Assembly (NCBI RefSeq): GCF_001653235.2
Contig: NC_035790.1
Coordinates: 744,001 to 808,000 of the forward strand
Length of the DNA: 64,000 bases
Reading direction: 5' to 3'
Source of the DNA: Pochonia chlamydosporia 170
Taxonomy: Eukaryota > Ascomycota > Sordariomycetes > Hypocreales > Clavicipitaceae
Shown: positions 49,101 to 62,297 of the stretch, in pieces
Layout: each line of letters opens with the position of its first letter
Numbering within the stretch: the stretch's first letter is position 1
The notes under the pieces: generated by a model
Databases searched by the model: none
The model's input: only the letters and a program-made list of their open reading frames with translations
Told to the model about the DNA's origin: nothing
Program-made: the position numbers and the translations under genes

Positions 49101-51951
49101 CCAGTCCAGACAAGCATGTCTGTGAATGTGGCATAGACACCACAACGCACCATGTCCACCTGGCACAAGAGGCACAACGTAGCAGAAAACAGAAGTGTTA
49201 TTTCGAGCTTTGCGCTTTGGTATGGATTAGGCCCGTCGACTTTGTGCGACTAAGCACCCTTGCAACTTCATTGAGCCATTCTAGTTGGCTTAGCGCTCGT
49301 TCCTGGCAATTACTACTTCGTACAGTTTGGCACTTTTAATTCTCACCAAAACAACGGCGTCGGTCTGTGCTGTCTCGAAAGCGGCATTGTAGGCGAGCAG
49401 GATGAGGATCCGGAAAAGAAAGCAACCCCAAGATTTTGCTTCTTCAAAGAAGAGGTGCCTCCGTTCTCACATTACGGAGCACAATTTCAAGCTTGTGGTG
49501 TGTGAGAACGGCGTCGTGGGCATGGGCGTGTGGCTATGGAGCTATTGTCTCTTTACCCCGGACTTTTCCATCATGACAATGCCACAAAGTTTTCCTTTCT
49601 CTCCTTGTCTCTCACGCGAGGCATGTGGAACAGTCCTGACCTGGGCAAAATTTTACCACCGCATGGCGCATGTGGGAGTGTTGAAAGCTGCGATGCGTCG
49701 ACTGGCGTCAGCATAAACAAGGCTCCAGCTGATGGTGACATCACGTCGATTCCACCAACAATACTGCATGCTTTTGGCCAGTGTCAGCTCATCAATGGCG
49801 GCGACCGGTTCAGTCCGAGGCTGTTGATCACTGCTCCCATCGACAATGCCAGCCAAGTGCTCGGCTGGATGGACAATGACTGGTGCTGCGATCTGGCGAG
49901 ATCTGGCAGCGACGGGCGGACACGGGACTTGTGCCATGCTATCCAGCCCGTTCCGAGGCGCTGGGTTGGGCTTTGAGGAGAAAACATGTGGATTCAACAC
50001 GTGAGAAAATGGCCAGGTGCAGCATGGCCGTGCTGGACAATGAAGCCGGCCCTGAGTGCTCCGATAACAATGTGCGAATGTGCCTGCATAGGGTTGATCG
50101 CGTTGTTACCCCATCATGTGCATGCAATGACGTGAACTCTGGCACGATATGATGCACGTGCTGGCGATGTTTGGAGAGCTTGACACAAAGTTTGTTGAGA
50201 GTTTTCGACAACTTCGACCTCGGTTCGGTTCTTGAGGGATGGAACATGGAACCAATAAAAACAAATCTAGTCTCAGATGTTCTCCGGAGTCGACGGGCAT
50301 TTGAGGCAAAGTAATAGGATCATTTTCACCCAAAGTGACATTGCACGCAGTCGCAGAAACTATTGCCATCGGGCGACGGATCAGACTTGTTGAATGGAAT
50401 CTGACTTGTCCTATCCAGGCTATCCTTGAGGCTTACAGTCTGCGGGCAGTCCGGAATATAAGCCTCGAGTAATGTCACCATGGTATGTCGCAGTTGCAAA
50501 TACCTACCTTCGGTACCCAATCACGGAATCTTGAGATGAATCTTCCATTGTGGGGTGCATCACACGGAAGCACTTCGACTTCCCCGGTTTGTGGGGTCGC
50601 TTTAATCAGATACGTGGAGTCATTAATTACATTGAAGAGCATCCCTTTTTGATGACTTGTCTGTATTATGTACTCCGTATGTACGGAATGGGCTTCAAGC
50701 CAGGTGCATGGGGGGGCGTCCCTTAACAGGTGAAACCTTGACCAGGTTCCTGGATTTTTTGGGATTGCTCTTTTTACCCAAACCCTGTCATTACCTCCTG
50801 GACAAGGGAGATTGGAGGCAAGCTGGGCAGCAAGAGAAGAGAAAGAATTTTCTTCATCCCCTGACCCCGGAATACGGCTTGTTCTTCGTCTGGGCGTCGC
50901 ATCAACCATTATTATTAGGGGTTGAAATGGAGAAGCCGATGGGCATTTTGCATGATGGTAGACATTCCTCACAATGCATTGAACCAACTGCGCGGGCCTT
51001 CGAAGGAACGAGCATGACGCCATCAGGCATAAAACTGCTCGGCGCTTTTGACAACAATGCGGATATTCTGGCTAGACGTTTCATGAGGCAGTCAGCCCAT
51101 GAGTCCACTGAACACGACGCTTTTCAAAAAGCACCATCCCTTGGCTTCATCCCCCCTTATTTTGTCAAATCTAGACATGTAACCAAAGACATGAAACAGG
51201 CACAGGCAGGAGGACGACATCACATCGAGAACCGTAATATTTTACCCGTCTGATCTTGCGAAAACATAAAAAGATCAAACTGTCGGAGAAAAGAAAAACG
51301 TTTCGCCGGCACCTCCCTTGGCAGCAAGCTGCCTTTTCCAGTTGATGTTGCTGAGCCTTCAAAGTGCCTAAATCAAGAGAGAAACACTATCCCTGCGCGC
51401 ACAGGATGTCACTGCAGCCAAACTAGTCTACATGGGGAGACTATGGCTAATGCTGAGACGAACTTGTCTTATACGCCTATATGGACTCCTTGAACGCACG
51501 TTCTGTGATATCCAGAACTGGCCTGGACGACGTTATGCATCCGCTTGTAAAGAGTGTCTCCGAGTATTGCGACTTGAACGCCATAACGAGCCAACTGTGG
51601 TGACTCATGAACTCGAGCAAGACCAAAACTTTGACACACTAATACCAGTCAAACCGTGGGCTCATCAAAATTATGCGGCAAGGTCGTAGATATGGCCTAA
51701 TAAGACACCGAGCTGGGACATCACACGTCAGAATCTGTCTGCCCTCTGTTTACACTAACATGTTGATAGCCAAGACAGCTTAGAACATGACGCGAATGTC
51801 TTGTTCCAACCTCGAAGGCTATTATCAAAAATTTGTTTGGTATGACGCCATATTTTCAACTAGTTCATTACATCGTAACTTCATCCTTCAATGACAAGCA
51901 ACCTTGCTCTCATGCCATTACACCCATCGGCGTGTGGCAAATGAGACTAAA
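46111..51951. other. Gene-poor stretch
   Basis: Nearly 6 kb with no gene I can support. It contains a C tract at about 48044-48058. The best open frame is 50475-51023 on the minus strand; it has no recognisable motif and is overlapped by a similar-sized frame on the plus strand. Most of the region has short random frames on all strands. Confidence 0.4.
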
Positions 51952-54609
51952 TCACCCCTTGGATGTGTTCCCAGAAGCACCAGCTGCAGGTCTCGTCTTC
52001 CTCCTGGCCGGCTGATATACATCATTGAAATTCATAGCGACGCCCAAAAACCTCATATCCACATCCGGCTGATATGCCAAATCACCCAGCAATATCTGCA
52101 ATCTGCTCTTAAACGATCCCCCAAGCTGGTGTAATGTGTATCTCAACTTAGGAAACTCGGGCGGCGGCTCTTTTGAACCATCCGCATTCTCATCCATGTG
52201 GTGGCCCATCGAAGTCCGCACGTCCGCCTCCTGACGAAGCGTAAAGTCAGACACGCTCCAGCTGTACAACCCGTCCACCGAACCGCGGTAGCTCAGCATG
52301 AGCTTGAGCAAATCGCTAAGCTGCCCGAGGTACGAGGAGGTGCGCTCATCGTCTTCCGAGCCGTGATGTCGACGTTTTGCACCCAGTAGACCCTTGTGCG
52401 TAATGTCGTTGAGGTACCGGCGATGCGCGTTGATGAGATCATCCAGAGTGCAGTCCTCCTTATGAATGCGCTTTTGGAGCTCATCCCACGACGATTCAAT
52501 CACCTCAAAGAGGATGTAGTACTGCAGCTGACCTACGAAATGAATCATTTCCGCGAGCACGCCACGGGTAGATTTCCACGTTTGGGCGACGACGGGATCA
52601 GAAGTTTGTAGGACACCGCGAGAGCCAGTCATGCACTTCCGCCAGGTGGTAAGGAGGGCGAATTCGACGCGTTTGATGCGCCAGAGAAAGTTGAAGACTT
52701 TGAGATATTGCCGGTTGCCCCATTCTGTGACGACAACATCTACGGGGGCGTCGATTTTATACTCGAGCGTGAAGCAGTCCCATCCCATGTCGCCGTGGGA
52801 GAGTTGGAGCATCCTGGCGTCGAGGCGACGAAGAACTTCAGGCGAGTCGTACTGTGCGTTGGAGCCGCGGATAGCGTGTTCCAACTGGGCGGTGAGGGTG
52901 TGTCGGTATTGCGCACCGGCTGGCTTGTCCAGGTTTGCGGCGAGGGATTCCATGAGGAGGGCTATGAAGTCTCCTTGTCCGAGGAGGATGTAGTCCTTTA
53001 GGGCTCTGAGGTGCTCAAAGAGGTGGAACTTGGTGGACATGAGGTCCATCAAGCGCTTCATGGTGGTCTTGTATGCTTCATCGATCCAGGCCTCCAGGGT
53101 GGCCGTGTCGCCGTATCGAAGTTCCTTCGACGCTGCTTTGGAATACTCCTCCACCCAGACGGAGTCGCCGCAGCTGTGGCGGATGAAATTGAGAGACTTG
53201 CCGATCAGGAATACCTTTTGCGCAAAGTCTTGTGTGATGATACTCGGGATCATATCTTGGTCGATTTCGTACTTGTCCGTCCACACATTGCCAACTACTT
53301 TTAGATTAGCCACGTCGTCCACCCGCGCTTGCTGCTCCCGAACAAAGAACTCCTGGTACGGATCTGACAATTCTCCGTCATATATCCAGCGGCGCAGGAT
53401 ATCGTAGAAGGGCCTGGTGAAGCTGCTTAGAAGCCGCTCTGCAAAAGCAGCAACAACGGGATCGCCATGTGACGACGAGAAACTGTGAATGAGAGAAATG
53501 AGCTGTCCACCAATTTTGTTCTCAGACTCCTCGGCGATGAGGCTCATCAACCGCAATCCCATGGTTGCCTCTCGCGTCCAAACAACGCATCTCTTCAATG
53601 TGACGCCCGCTTTGCCAATTCCTCCCCGAGGCGCATTATCGTCAAGCGATGAGAGAGCACGTCTGATTTGGCTTTCTAGGGTGGCTATCAGAGTGAGATA
53701 GGAGTGCAGTTCGCCTCTGATGGCGGACCGTAGGCTCTGTCCTAGTAGACCGTTTGCCGGGGTGTTGCAGTACTCGTCCAGTCCGCGATACAGGAGCGAT
53801 GGCTCAGCAAGGGTGTGAAGTATAGACACGAGAGGCAGCGGAACCGTGGGAGGCAGTTTCAAGGTTTGTGGTGTTGCGAATGGAAGGGTAGTCGAGGATA
53901 GTCCTTGTAGAGTGAATGGAAGATCTCGTAGAATATCAGTTTCGGGAGGGTCAAACTCGGTGTAATTGTTGGCGAGTAATGTTGATTTCAGGGAAACGTC
54001 CCTCTTCGGTGGTTCCTGTTCGACAGCGTTTTGCTTCTGCCCAGGCATAGTCTTGAGACCGTCGGGTTGGAAGGCATCTCGGAACTGCTCCTCCTCGCCT
54101 CTGAGGACCGGGGTTGCTGCTCTGTGCCTGTCTCGGCTCTGTCTCTTGGCGGCATCTCTATGAACGGCTTCGCGGTAGTTCGGTGCTGACGGTTTGATAG
54201 GGCTGAGAGGTACAGGTTCGTTTGGGTCCGGTGAGTCGGCTAGTTGGTAGAGAAGGTATAGGATGGCCCATTTGTTGTCTAGTACAGGAAGAGAGAGCAG
54301 CCGTGAGTACAGATTGGAGAACCTCAGTGCGGAATTGGGGTTTGTCTGAACGAGTTTTCTCTTGATGAGATCGGAGGCGTGATTGACGTCGGAGGAAATT
54401 GTTGGGCCTTGCGGGCTGTAAAGCTATCAGCAAAGATGCGAACTGTCTAGTCCGTCCTGATTAGATACACACCTTTCGATGATGGATGCCAAATTCTCCA
54501 AGCAAGCATCACGTCGTGCCTGGGCAGTGCCCGGGTCCTCGTCTGGGTCGTTGGGCACAATATGGGCGATCAAATGCTCGAGTGCCCCAATGATGCGTTC
54601 CGACGCCAT
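51952..54609 (-). CDS. SPC98: Gamma-tubulin complex component 3 (GCP3/Spc98/Alp6)
   Basis: Exon 1 is 54609-54473 and exon 2 is 54415-51952; the 57-base intron joins in frame, giving 866 residues. The protein nucleates microtubules at spindle pole bodies as part of the gamma-tubulin small complex with GCP2. The GRIP1 (N-terminal) region covers about residues 180-500 (for example LPFTLQGLSS, LLYRGLDEYC, SLSFIRHSC-like LNFIRHSCGDSVW). The GRIP2 gamma-tubulin-binding region follows: LLGQGDFIALLMESL, NAQYDSPEVLRRLDARML, GDMGWDCFTLEYKID, YLKVFNFLWRIKRVE, QYYILFEVIESSWDEL. The wording of these blocks fits GCP3 better than GCP2. It is divergent with the ADA1 gene. Confidence 0.94.
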
Positions 54610-55214
54610 GGGTGCATCGCCGCGAGGGCCGTCGAAGTCTGTGAAATTGGTGATGGAGAATCCAAAGGGTATTTAACCATGTACGCTATGGTTAAAAATT
54701 TTAACATCAAAGTTGGTTCGTCGTAAAAGTAAAATCTTGACAGAAACTGATAGCAGCACCTTGCAGGGAAACGCGCCAGAACGCGACGAGGGGGAACGGT
54801 TTAGGTTCTAATGTTGAGTTTGGCCGCTACAGGTGGCATGTGGAGACGAAATCGTCCAAGTACTGGGAACCACACTCGCAAGGCTTGATCCATGCCGCCC
54901 CCAAGTACCCACTACATGCTGCCGTCGTCGGCCGTCTCTCAGTGCCTGCTTCTCGGCAAAATTTCGACTTCAATCCATCCGCTGCACCTCTCCCTAACGT
55001 CGACCGCCCCGTCAACCGCCATCAACTTCGCGACCTCACCATGCCCGGGTCATCAAGGTGACTCTGGAGCCGTGATCGCATAACTCTCCGCATTCGATTG
55101 ATGCAACTCATGATCGTTTTATTGCGCTGCGCGTTGCCATCTCGCCGCACGCGACCGTGAGGCGTTGGTCGTGATCCAGCCTCCACAAACCCCCCCCCCC
55201 CCCCGTCCTCCACA
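54610..55214. promoter_or_regulatory. Bidirectional promoter of GCP3 and ADA1
   Basis: 605 bases separate the two start codons of divergent housekeeping genes, so both promoters must lie here. A run of about 14 C (55191-55204) ends 10 bases before the ADA1 ATG. No named factor site is claimed. Confidence 0.7.
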
Positions 55215-56721
55215 ATGCCCGATATCGACCCCGCGGCCTTGAGCCGTCCGGCGGTCAGCCTATCGACTCCGACTCTATCGAATAAGACTCTGTCCATCAC
55301 TGCGCCGGGATCAGGGAAGCCTGTGAAGACTAGCCAGATAATTCCCGCCCGCATTGACTTGGAGCCGCTGTACGCGGTGCTCAAGGGTGCCATTGGCGGA
55401 GAGCAATGGCTGATATATAAAGAGTCGACGGCCGAGTTTTTAACCGGTAGGATATCATCATAGAGATACGTTGCGATGGGGAACTATGTTGCTGATATAC
55501 TTTGCAGGACGTCTGAGCCAAACCGAATACTCGGAGCGAATAGATCCCATCCTCGCAGACAGCACAGGCGAAAAGGATCATCTTCATAACCAGCTCATCG
55601 CTGGCATACTCGGCAATGTGACACGAGAGATGCCCGACCTTGGGCTGGCCCCTTGGGTCAGCGCGAATGATAAGCCCATGCCCGGCGCTGGCAGTAAGCC
55701 TGTCACCGGCGATGCTACGGAACGCAGATTGAAAGGAGAGGTCATGCAATTGCCGCCCCGAGACCGCAGGCGCATTAAGGACCTTGTCCATAATGATGTG
55801 AGCATTGACTGTTGCGAGATTGATGTTGGCATTGTTCTGACTCTCACTTTAGTATGATCCTCAGGAGAGTTTATCAAACCTATTTACAGACACACACCGC
55901 AAATCATCAGCAACTGCGGAGGCTGTTCCAAGCACCGCCACTGGAATCAACAACATGAGTACGTGCTATGCTCGTTATGCAGCATCATTGCTTTGGTGAT
56001 CTAACCGTTGGCAGACTTTGATTTGGAAATTCGAAAACGATTCGCTCAACCGTTGGCTATCGAGTCGGGGGAGTTTCCGGATGTTGGCGTTATAACTGGA
56101 CGCATGTTGCCCTTCTGCTATGAAGCAGGGCTGCCCAGTGGCCACGTAACAGAGGCTCCGCAACTTGTAACCATCGCAACAGAGACATTTATTAAGGAAG
56201 TATTAACCCAGATATTCAGCCGCACACGGAGCAATGGTGCTGGCGATTCCGGCAACGCGGGCTACGGCGTTGGCACGACATGGATTCAAACACACAAGTA
56301 TAAAAAGCAACTTCATCAAGAGGAAGAGGCAGCCATTCGTGGGGAAGTAACGCGCGATAAATCCGGACTTCTTCCGGTTGAGGCGAAGGCCGCAACTGAA
56401 CGAGGACCCTTGGGCATGGCGGATTTGCGACTGGCGCTTGAAATGGCAGACTCGGGCATGTCTCAGTTCCCCATTCTGACAACGCAAGTCATCTACGGGT
56501 ATCGCGAAGGCGAGCTGGAACAGTGGGACGACTACACGTGGATCAACGGCGAGCCTCCTGTTATCGAGGAAATTCACGATGGCGAAGATCCGAAAGCCCT
56601 CATGAACGGACACGCGGACCCAATGGATCTAGATCAGGAAATCTGGTGGGACGGAGCAGACAACACCGACGTGGACATGTTGGATGGGATGCTGGACTCG
56701 TGCCTCGCGGTGGGATCATAG
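55215..56721 (+). CDS. HFI1: SAGA coactivator subunit ADA1/HFI1
   Basis: Exons are 55215-55446, 55508-55797, 55853-55958 and 56015-56721; all three junctions keep frame, giving 444 residues. The subunit is a scaffold of the SAGA histone acetyltransferase complex; its histone-fold region pairs with TAF12. The SAGA-Tad1 family region starts with [19 protein letters not shown] (about 43-61). It continues through the EWxxYKE-like [20 protein letters not shown] and [14 protein letters not shown], with further conserved blocks [12 protein letters not shown] and [14 protein letters not shown]. The tail is acidic ([19 protein letters not shown]). Length and order are normal for fungal homologues. Confidence 0.92.
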
Positions 56722-59700
56722 GCTGATTCCACGTTCATGGCAACGAGCGAATACGGCTCAACCCCGCGGCCGACACCGAGACTTAAGGTGGAGGAGGTTT
56801 CACCGCAACGCAGGATTAAAGACGAACAAAAGTTTAGCGTTTGTAACATTGAGCCATCATGGTGGTATTTCGGGAAGAAGGAGCTGTAGAAGTTTTCCCC
56901 GGCATCAGCATCGCCATTTTTTCTTCTCTTGTTTCTGATTCTTTTTGGTATTTTGCTCTTTGGCGCATCACGGGCGGATCACACGCTGCATCTTGTTTTC
57001 ATTCGGCTCCAAACTTTTTGCTTTGGTGTACTGTTTTGCTGATATCTTGGCTTGGCTTTTATTTGTATCAGGTATGGAGGAGCCTTTTTCTGGCGTCGTG
57101 GAGCATCAAGGTGTCTAGTAGTTATGGGGTTTTGCCTGGAAAGCAGTGATGGTGAGGCTTTGGCTTTGGCTTAGGGGGCGGTGCTTGGATGTGCGCTTGT
57201 GCTTGTATTTGTATGGAACGATACCCATGAGGTTTCTGGGCGGCTGTATGGGCTAGCTAGATGTATAATGCAGGGTGTTGGATTTGACGAGCGGTGAATG
57301 CGTGTTGTGGTGTGACTTGTGTTTCTGGGGAGGAATGTACAGTCTGGGTATAAGTGTTTGCCCACCAAGGATGGATCAGTCGCCTCCGGATGGGCAAATA
57401 CTCGTGGCCTCCCACTGTAGTATTGAGAGGAGAGTGAGTTTGGCTGACTTAAGGGTTAGTGGATGCCGGAAATCCATGATGTTATTGACGCTGTGGGTGG
57501 CACTTGTCAATGCGTTTTGTAAATCTAGCTACCTAGGTACCTAAGGAATAATTTTGGTGGCCTCATCGGCTTCTTGTTGCAAATAGTCGACTCTGTGTAA
57601 ATCTTGACTGCCCTGCCCCTAGCATTCCGTACCTGTCTCGTAGATAATCCGCTTGAGTACCTACAGTCAGGGGATATTTGAACACCTCTACGTACTCACA
57701 ATGCCATATTGGAACAGATCAGGCGTTGGGCGTCCGAACACATTGCCTTGAGATATTGGTAGTGTTTAAATACCATGGTATTCAAGACTCTCCACTGTCG
57801 GTAAGTTGGACTCCGTTGATATACACTCCCAAGGGATCAGAAGCCAATGCCAAGCACAGAAGCGTAGTGTAGTCCCTCTGAGATGATACGACGTCCCGTG
57901 GCATATCCTGTTCTTTATTGCCACCAGACGTCACCCTGCAATGGTCAAAGTCGGCAGTGATGAGGTGCAGATGGCTTTGCCGGTAGCGGATAGGCGCGTC
58001 TGTAATGTCGAGATATTAGTGGTGGGTGAGTCGCTCTGGCGGGGACTTGGACTTGGGACTCGGGACCAGACCTGGCCATCGCCAGAGTGGCTGTAGCAAA
58101 GGGCTTGCAGGCTTGCGCTAGGGCAATTACAATTACTCGGCATCTATTGTGGACAACGGGGTCAGGGCAATTAAAAGGGGTGTCATCGAATATCTGCGAG
58201 GCACGATGGCATGCGTGCACAGCACGGGGCATGGTAGCTGAGTATCGGCGGAAAATAGATAGCTGTGGGCGGTGGGCGGAAGCAAACAGATGAATGGGAC
58301 ATGGATCTAGGTACTTGAGTATTGTCGACGCCGCCTACGCCAATGCGCAGCTTGTGTGACGCAAGCCCTGTACGGTGCTGAGGGTGGATTGCAGACGTAC
58401 CTAAGACTTAGTGCAGACTGAACATCGAGACAGACTTCCAGATCCGTTCTGGAGCTTGATGCTCTTCCAGCTGGACCGCTGGACTGGCACTGTCTCATTT
58501 GACTCGCTGGGGCAGCCAGGGAGCTCCTGCTAGTTTGCCCCCTCCTGCCATTCAATGCAGTGGAGACGCGGGACATGTGGTCCGTGCGCATTTCTAGAAA
58601 GCTTCGCTGAGAGCCTCTTGGCCACCCAGACGCCAGATCAATGATTGCCAGATGTTTGTCCCCCCCTCGCCTCCCCTCCTTCCATGTCCCTTCCCCGACC
58701 CCTCCATGGCCAGCCCAGCCCAGCCCAGCCCAGCCCAGCCAGCTCTTGCCAGCTCTTGCGACATGGAGCTCCCCCCTGCCTGCCCGCTTTTGCCCACTCG
58801 CCTGCCTTGTGTCTCAACTGGTGCAGGTCCTTCGAAAAGTGCTTCTGCCGCCCTGCTCATTACTTAAGTACTTTCTTGTGTTGTTCCTCAGGGTTCCTGT
58901 TTGTTTTATCTTGTCGAGTGTCTCCGGTCTGGTTTGTTGCTCCTTGTCACATCGAGCCAACATCTCCAAAGCTCAAGCTGCATCATCCCACCCACCCCTC
59001 GTCGTCACAGTTGCTGGTGGCGCGCCTTTTCCGGAGCATTTAGACCACTCCACTGTCACAATTCCCTGCTGTACCCCATCCAGACAAACTTGACTCTTTC
59101 TTTATCCTGCAATCTCTCTAATTCCTTCATCATTTTTGCCTTTGCTGGTTGGTTTTGCAATCTTGAGGACTGTCCTTGGGTTGCATGTGCGCATCAACTA
59201 CAACTGCCGGCCTGGTACCTCATTGTTTCGAGCTAGCCTCCCACCTCTCTGTCGTCTCCGGGCAAAGGCTTTCTCGCTTCCTTGCGTCGACAAGCTTTCG
59301 ACTGGGCTTCTAGAGTTCCCCCTCTCCATTCACATCCACATCCCCATCTTCATCTCCATTCCATCTCATCCGACTGAGTGTCGCATCGCCTGGTCCTGCA
59401 CAGCAACGCACTGGCCGCCGCAGGGTTCACGGTTCACCCAAGGCCCCCAAGTGGAACTGGACAAACGACTGGTTGACCCCTCCTCTTGTAACTTTCACTT
59501 TCACTTCTCTTCTCTGCTTTCCACCAGCAGCCCAGCTCCCCTACCCTGCCGTCCCTACCCTTTTGGACCTTGGCTTGCAATTATTTCCGTTGCCGTATTG
59601 TGACGTCTACTCGTCTCGACGGCTGGTTCAATCCTTCAAGGTGAGTAGACGGCGGTCCTGTCTTTTATCTGGTTTCCAGCATTGCCGCGGTTGGTGCTCT

Positions 59701-60327
59701 CGGCCGTGATGCGGCAGCCACCGCGGTGACCTCTTTTTGCCTCGGTCGATTGATTTGGAGCTCTTTCCAGCTAGAAAGACGACTGGAAACATCTATTCTG
59801 GCATACACTGTCGCAATGATGACTATTCCAGCGTACTTCTGCATTAAGATGAGCTTCACAAGCTTACAGCAAACACCGCATTACCCGAGACGTCAACCAC
59901 GGCTATCGCATCTCCAGAACCACTACCACATCGGCAATTTTCTCTACTAACGCATGTCTATGATACAGATCTTTGCACAACTAGCTGCTGGACAACCGGT
60001 TGGCTCTCTTGCGACCTGTTACAAGGGATAAAAGTGAGTTGATTGCCGTTTCTGTGCTTCATGCTGGTACTGCCTCACACCGACCTCCCCTCCGTCAACA
60101 CTCCTGTTTGAATAACTCGTCTGCTCCCTCTCTCATGCTCACCAAAGACAAGCGCAGAGCTAACTGGGACCGTCATAGTTTACCCATTCTTGCCAGTCGG
60201 CAGATACTTTCCCATCAAACCGTAGTCCACCAACATTCGCACCGAACCGCTAACTTTATCGAGCCCACACTTCCATCCTTTTGCCTCAGAAGCTCAGACC
60301 AGCTTGGAGAATCTACACCCAGCCAAC
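56722..60327. other. Long leader/intergenic region before PKA-R
   Basis: 3.6 kb without a coding gene I can support. It includes a CAGCC/CCAGC pentamer repeat (about 58709-58742) and C/T-rich tracts near 59490-59530, typical of fungal transcription start regions. A good donor GTGAGT at 59641 and an acceptor ACAG near 59967 suggest a 5' UTR intron of the PKA regulatory subunit gene; this is inference. Confidence 0.5.
58709..58742. repeat. CAGCC pentanucleotide repeat
   Basis: About six tandem copies of CAGCC/CCAGC in the upstream region of the PKA regulatory subunit gene. Confidence 0.85.
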
Positions 60328-61541
60328 ATGTCGGTTCCCTTTTCGAGCCCGTTTGGGGCTAATGCAAACCCCTTTGGCAACGATCGGTCGCAGAATGTAA
60401 TGCACAGCTTGGCCGAAGAAGACGAAAACGACAACGGCAGAGCCCAGATTGATTCAGGCACCGGTCTGAACTTCCCAGGAACCTTTGGCGCCGATGCTAG
60501 TTCAGAAACACCCCCAACGGTCCGAGGTCCTCCAAACCCGGACAGCTATCCCCCCCAATACAATTTTGCTCGTCGCACATCGGTGTCTGCTGAGTCACTG
60601 AAGCCTAGCGCCGATAGCTATGACAACTGGTCGCCTCCTTTCCATGACAAGACTGCCGATCAGCTGGAGCGTCTCAAGAAGGCCATTGAGGGCAATTTCC
60701 TTTTCAGCCATCTAGATGAAGAGCAAACTGCTCAGATTCTCGGCGCATTGGTTGAAAAGCCCATCCCTGCCAAGGGCATCAAGGTGAGTCCCAAAACTCC
60801 GTTGCGACATTACGAGTATCGTATACTAACATTGAACAGGTTATCAGTCAGGGCGATGCTGGCGACTTCTTCTATGTCGTAGAGAAGGGCTCATTTGATG
60901 TCCACGTCAACGCCAGTGGAAGCATCCAACCCGGACCAGACGGACTGGGTGATAATGTTGGAAACATCCAAGCCGGGGGTTCGTTTGGTGAACTCGCCCT
61001 CATGTACAACGCCCCGCGTGCTGCCACAGTCATTTCAGTCGAAGCCAACTGCACCCTATGGGCCTTGGACCGCATCACATTCCGTCGGATTCTCATGGAG
61101 TCTACGTTTGCCAGGCGGCGAATGTACGAGACCTTCTTGGAGGAGGTTCCGTTGTTGTCATCACTAACCCCGTATGAGCGGTCCAAGATTGCTGACGCCC
61201 TTGAGACACGAAAATATGCTCAAGGCGAGGTCATCATTCAGGAAGGCGACCCAGGCCACTCATTCTTCTTACTGGAAAGCGGTGAAGCCGACGCATTCAA
61301 GGGCGATCAAAGCAACAAAGTGCTGCATTATAAGAAGGGAGACTATTTCGGCGAGTTGGCGCTGCTCAATGACCAGCCTCGAGCTGCTAGTATCATGGCT
61401 TCGACCGAGGTCAAGGTGGCCACGCTCGGCAAGAACGCCTTCCAGAGACTGTTGGGTCCAGTGGAGGGAATCTTGCGCCGCACCAGGTACCAAGGTGTTG
61501 CGACTGGGGTGGAAGAAATGGACCCTCTGCATCGCGAATAG
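60328..61541 (+). CDS. cAMP-dependent protein kinase regulatory subunit
   Basis: Exons are 60328-60783 and 60840-61541, joined in frame, giving 385 residues, the length of the Neurospora homologue as I recall it. The subunit holds PKA catalytic subunits inactive until cAMP binds. The N-terminal 80 residues are disordered. FARRTSVSAESL contains the RRxS inhibitor/autophosphorylation site. cAMP-binding domain A carries GGSFGELALMYNAPRAATV (phosphate-binding cassette with Glu and Arg). Domain B carries KGDYFGELALLNDQPRAAS, also with both key residues. I chose the ATG at 60328 because the frame upstream has only a TTG, and the resulting start SVPFSSPFGANANPFG is the fungal pattern. No dimerisation/docking helix pair is seen at the N-terminus. 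Confidence 0.96.
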
Positions 61542-62297
61542 GCAGAGCTCCAAGTTTGAATCAGCTCTACCCGCTGGATGCATTTGGTTAGTGAAACTGT
61601 ACCGTCCCTAAGTTGTAGATATCTAGAATGGGCCCGGTCGAGCTAGTATGAGGCAGAGGGCGGTGCTTTGATATAGTGCTGCTGGGGCTGGGTAAGAGGA
61701 AGAGGAAAATGGGAGAGAAGATGCGCGTGTCGGATTGGCGTTTTACTGTTTTGGAGAGGAACCACAGGCCCAAACCTCGTTTTCCCGAAGGAAAGAAGAG
61801 CCATGGCTACATGAACAGATACCTTGTTTGATAGTAAATTATGATTACTTGGATTATTGCGAGTGCTAAGTGAGGTTTCTCTGTAGAGGTGCATTGAGCT
61901 GCATTGATGATGAGTGCCATGTGCAGAAGCATGAGAGGCTTTAACGTGTTGATGTGGAGGGACAGTTGCGAATGGCAGGAGAGGATTAGTGTTGTATAAG
62001 GCGACTCGCTTGGATGCAGAGGCATTTCTTTGAAGTGTATCAAAACGCCAGCATGTTGCATGCTTGTTTATTGTCGGCATCATCAGCAACATTGTTCGTC
62101 TAGTAGCTTGCTGAAACCAAATGCCAAACCCCCTCTTTATGCTGGAAGTAACCCCCAGTTCCCCAGCTATCTCGCCATTCAGGAACCTAACCAAGCCAAG
62201 ATTCAAAGCCCAACAACCCCGACCGCCGCAATTCCATCGGGGTTTATTCCTCCATATATCATTCCATACCAGTCACACGTCCACGGACATTTATGCC
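61542..62297. other. Convergent 3' intergenic region
   Basis: Shared 3' flank of PKA-R (plus) and the SPF27-like gene (minus). No gene seen. Confidence 0.5.

Noticed and set aside
50475..51253. Overlapping 182- and 198-codon frames on opposite strands
   Set aside because: Neither has recognisable motifs, introns or partners; mutual overlap suggests chance openness. A search for homologues would settle it.
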